This document shows positions 60,256-64,000 of a stretch of DNA of 64,000 bases, in pieces. Source of the stretch: Notolepis coatsorum (taxonomy: Eukaryota > Chordata > Actinopteri > Aulopiformes > Paralepididae); assembly GCA_963971535.1 (NCBI GenBank), contig OZ020594.1, positions 119,137,127 to 119,201,126 on the forward strand. Direction: 5' to 3'. The position numbers were made by a program, and so were the translations under genes. Within the stretch, counting starts at the first letter, position 1; the number at the start of each line of letters is the position of its first letter. The notes below the pieces were generated by a model, which saw nothing but the letters and a program-made list of their open reading frames with translations, was not told where the DNA came from and made no database searches.

Positions 60256-60570
60256 TTCAATCATTTTTATTGCAGAACATCGTATTTTCTCAAGCAGACA
60301 GATGTCAACACTGTAATCTGTGTTGCATGTACCTGACAAACTGAACTGTTTGTATTACAGTCATATTCCGACTTAACTGAATGCACATGTATGTGTGTGA
60401 ATGAATGAATGAATTTATTCACACACACACACGATACATTACATGTAAGTATCCTCATGTGATATATCAATGTCGCAAATTGTGTGCATGTGCCAGGTCT
60501 CCCAAGAAGCTATTTAAAGCTTTTGGAGGGAGCCTGAACACAGATATAAACAGAATATAAACAACAAAAC

Positions 60571-62052
60571 TAGGGATGCACCGATATGAAAATTGGCCGC
60601 CGATACCGATACCGATTGTTCAACTAACACTATCGGCCGATACCGATACCGATATTTGTATATTTGTATATAAGTATTTGTAATTTTATTTTTTATTTTT
60701 TTTAATGAAACTACTGTATATTTGTATGTGTATGTTTGTATTTGTAGGCCTCTTTACTTACTTAAAAAAAGGAAACATCAAGAAATATGTTTATGGTATC
60801 ACTATCTCTCTCCCAGTATCGTCTTGCGGCCTGCAGAGGGATACTATTTTCTCAACCAGAGCTTTCAACCAATGCAATGGAACCATTCTGGCGCCTGCAG
60901 CGGGATACCATTCTCTCAACCAGAGCTTTCAACCAATGCAATGGAACCATTTTGATTGACAGTCGATTCGGCCAATTACGCCACACCGCTAGCACCCACC
61001 TCCTGCTGTCCTTACCACCAATCGGCAAGCGTTTATTCATTTTCTACTTTCGGGCATGCCGCCATTGTTCTGTTTGCGAGAGCAGAACACACTTAACGTA
61101 GCTACGTTAGCTGCCCGGCCCGCCGACCGGCGCTCCACAGCATGACCAAATGAGACATAATGATTTTACTGCAACAAATGTTATAATAAAACAAAGCCTT
61201 TCTATACATTTGTCTGGTTGAAAACTTTATTAACAGATTGCAGAATGTGTAGTTGGGTACGGAATGAGCAACGGAATGGAACCGAGCTATGAACAGACTA
61301 ACGGAGTAATGCCTTGTTTACTGCTATCTTCGGGTAAATAATATGCTTGTTATTGAACGTGTAACACTAACTATATAACGTTAATGCCACAAAACGAATG
61401 TTTGTGTCATTTTAACAGCAGATACTTTCTTAAATGCCATCTTCCCGAGAGAGGGTGTTGACGGGGAGTTGTGTTATTAATAGCATTGAACAGCTAACCG
61501 AAAGCTAGCGTTAACTATTGTTAAAGGTTTAGCCATAACGTTACCTTGGCTAAAGTTGGGGCTATTCATAATGCAGCAATAATGGCTGCAGACCTGCAAG
61601 CAAAGTACAGCAAGTTGGCAAAGGAGTATTCCAACGCAAATCACATTTTCACCAGTAACGTTAGTCTTGCATCTCCCGGTAGCTAATGAACGGACTCGGT
61701 CTCGGAGTAATGCCTTGCAGTTGCTGCTATGGGTAATAATAATATGCTGATGTTATTGTCCGTGTAACACTAACTATATAACGTTAATGCCACAAAACGA
61801 ATGCCTTGTTAATCATAAGTAGTTACTTTGATGCAGTAGCTTGTGTGTGTGTGTGGGGGGGACGGCGGGCGTTGTGCAGGTAGGTCGCGAGTGAACTTTT
61901 TTTTTTTGCCTTTTGACGCTACACAAATTGATGGGTATTTATCGGCGACTGCTATCGGCACATTTGAGCTTATCGGCCGATAGGCCGATAGCAGTCAACA
62001 AGGCACTTATCGGCCGATACCGATACCCGACCGATATATCGGTGCACCCCTA
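60571..62052. mobile_element. hAT element with captured exon, copy 2
   Basis: Starts TAGGGATGCACCGATAT, ends ATATCGGTGCACCCCTA, with a perfect 8-bp duplication AACAAAAC (60563-60570; 62053-62060). Same family as 40861-42295, but longer in the exon-bearing part. No transposase. Confidence 0.92.
61582..61635 (+). pseudogene. ppp1r21: Captured ppp1r21 first coding exon inside a hAT element
   Basis: ATG followed by MAADLQAKYSKLAKEYSN. Recalled PPP1R21 (KLRAQ-motif protein) begins very similarly (M..AELQ.KYQKLA.EYSK), and the similarity ends where that first exon should end. At that point the expected G/GTAA donor reads CGCAA, so the splice site is lost. The upstream 80 bases are shared with copy 1 and may be the gene's 5' UTR. 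The family assignment rests on 17 residues. Confidence 0.5.
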
Positions 62053-62160
62053 AACAAAACAAAACAATACAACGTGGGTAGGTTTACACACCTACCTACT
62101 GACTGACATATAACAGAGATACATAATACAGACAATTGTATTCCTAAGTTATAATTTTAA

Positions 62161-64000
62161 TTAGAGATATGATTTAAGCAGTTCCTCTTTCAGTGATTTT
62201 TTAAATGTTTTAAAGGTTTTAGTCATTTTCAAATTTTCGTCAAGCTTGTTCCAGATCTGTGGACCCCTGCATGCTATGCTTAGGCTAGCACAATTGAGCC
62301 TTCTCCTCTTGCCAAATATAAGATGCTTATTTCTTGTGTTGTGGATGTGCAGTGGTTGGCAGACTGGGACAAGCTCAGACAGTCTGTGATTCATGTTGTT
62401 GACAACTTGATACATAATTGATGCGTTTTGATGAATGTTAAATTCAGCTAGACTCAGGAGACCAAAGCGATGGAACAGAGGCTTTGAGGGCGCTCTATAC
62501 CCGGACCATGACAGCACTCGTAGTACCCTCTTTTGTAAGCTTTCTAGTTTCTTGAGATGGCTGGGGTATGTGTTGCACCATATGACATTACAGTAATTAA
62601 TGAGGGGTTCATACAAGGTTTTGTATAAAGTGAGAAGGGCAGGCAAGGGAAGAAAATGATGTATTTTGCAGAATAAGCCAACATATTTGGACAGTTTTGT
62701 TTGTAGATATTTTATGTGGCATTTGAAGTTGAGTGACTCATCGATGACGACCCCCAGGAATTTTGTGGACACCACTCTTGACAGCTCCTTTCCATTTATT
62801 TGTATGCACATGTGATGTGTGCGCATCCAATTTAAGTGGAAGACAATAAAGTTTGTTTTGCTGAGATTAAGTGATAATTTGTTGCATTTAAACCAGGTGT
62901 CCACTTTTTGTAGTTCTGTGTTGAGTAGATCTTGTAGCTCGAGTGGATTTTTATGTGACAGAAACAAATTAGTGTCATCAGCGAATATTACTTTGTGCAG
63001 AAGTTCAGATGAGTTGACAAAGTCATTTATATAGAGAATAAATAGTAAAGGCCCTAGAATTGACCCCTGGGGGACCCCATATTTGATGTCCATTTTTATT
63101 GATTTGTGATTGTTTATATCAACGTACTGTTGCCTACCATGTAAATAGCTACTGAACCAGTTGAGAGCCAGACCCCTTATGCCATAATGGTGTAGTTTCC
63201 CAAGTAGAATAGTGAAGTCAATGGTGTTAAAGGCCTTTGATAAATCCAAGAAAACGCCCACCCCACAATCACCCTGATCAATAGCATCATGTATTTTTTC
63301 AATGAGGTCTAATATTGCCATGTTTGTTGTTCTCTTTTTCCTGAAGCCGTATTGTGAATTGGTGAGTATATTTAGCTTGGTGGTGTATTTGCTTAATCTA
63401 TTGTACACAACTCTCTCATAAACTTTGGATAGAGCTGGTAACACGGATATTGGACGGTAATTATTAATACTATTTTTGTCTGACTATAATATTGGCTATG
63501 GCTATTAGGATTTTGCTGCATATTCCATCAGCACCGGCTGTGCGAGTGTCCTTCATCTTCATGATAATGTTGAATAGTTCTTCATGGTCAGTTGGTTTCA
63601 TGAAAAAATAGTTAATATAGTTACCTGATAAATACCGTTTAAAAGACACACCCCCGGGATGGCTAATTTTATTCGCCAGGTCTTCAACAATGGATGCAAA
63701 GTAGGTATTGAATTTATCAGAGAGATCCTGCTGAGACATGTTTACAGGGTCAGGGAGCACTGATGGTGTTTTGTCCCTGTTTAGTACTTTATTTAGAACT
63801 GACCATGTCCTTTTTGAATCACCCTGAGATGCTATTACCTGATCAGTATAATGATCACATTTGCTTTTCCTTATTAGATGAGTGAGTTTATTTCTATATA
63901 GATTGTATTTGTTTCTATTATTTATACTAGGCTTCTTAAGATAATGTTTGTAGAGTTTATTTTTGTGTTTAATGGATGTTAAGATGCCCTTTGTAAGCCA
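62161..64000 (-). pseudogene. CR1/L2-like LINE reverse transcriptase, 5' end outside the window
   Basis: From the right edge: WLTKGILTSIKHKNKLYKHY (linker), LSDKFNTYFASIVEDLA, MKMKDTRTAGADGICSKIL, then a break near 63470 where about 25 residues and one frame are lost, resuming [20 protein letters not shown]. Then follow [51 protein letters not shown] (catalytic box), [15 protein letters not shown] and the C-terminal end [17 protein letters not shown] retrotransposon polymerase with intact catalytic motifs but one disabling break. Confidence 0.9.

Overview
The window looks like nuclear DNA of a ray-finned (teleost) fish. Almost all of it is transposable elements, many nested inside one another, plus micro- and minisatellites. 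Evidence for a fish: several hAT families with 8-bp target duplications, gypsy and BEL LTR elements, CR1/L2-type and L1/Tx1-type LINEs, tRNA-derived SINEs, a fish-style acidic-leader C2H2 zinc-finger exon, and small pieces of vertebrate genes (a cacna1a last exon, a ppp1r21 first exon). There are no operons or bacterial features. The only sizeable host-gene-like coding exon is the zinc-finger exon at 38.15-39.63 kb (minus strand), and its finger array is cut off.

Layout. 0-1.5 kb: LINE debris, including a probable twin-primed (5'-inverted) copy. 1569-22902: one Ty3/gypsy element with 180-bp LTRs and a 5-bp CCCCC duplication. It is only about 5-6 kb of its own sequence, stretched to 21.3 kb by three insertions. 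The first is a 12.75-kb block with inverted ends, placed exactly between the 5' LTR and the primer-binding site. The second is a LINE fragment plus other DNA inside gag. The third is a hAT element inside the integrase. The 12.75-kb block carries subterminal tandem arrays, duplicated exon-like pieces, nested palindromes, an L2 fragment and a cacna1a exon fragment with its splice acceptor, but no transposase that I can see.

23.1-29.2 kb: a multi-exon BED-finger hAT transposase gene on the minus strand. Its first recognisable exon carries an in-frame microsatellite and lies in a 2.14-kb direct tandem duplication. 29006-35098: a young BEL/Pao element (near-identical 1.39-kb LTRs, CCTGG duplication) whose single long ORF joins gag to RNase H and an integrase lacking its core. 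The duplication copied part of this element's LTR, so it happened after the BEL insertion.

35.1-44.5 kb: LINE fragments, the zinc-finger exon and a stack of nested hAT elements. 44591-58797: a giant inverted repeat with two 6-kb, nearly identical arms around a 2.1-kb spacer. The arms carry the same hAT element, promoter-like repeats, an L1/Tx1 endonuclease fragment and a minisatellite. The spacer carries a LINE continuation, a SINE with a perfect hairpin at its B box, and a hAT transposase relic. 58.8-64 kb: a repeated promoter-like segment, a hAT copy (60571-62052) that carries a probable ppp1r21 first exon, and a LINE reverse transcriptase running off the right edge.

The sequence gives a relative order of events: gypsy before its three passengers; hAT gene locus and LINE tail, then BEL, then tandem duplication; LINE, then its insertions, then the inverted duplication. 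Family names come from recognisable motifs and remembered protein families. No database search was possible.
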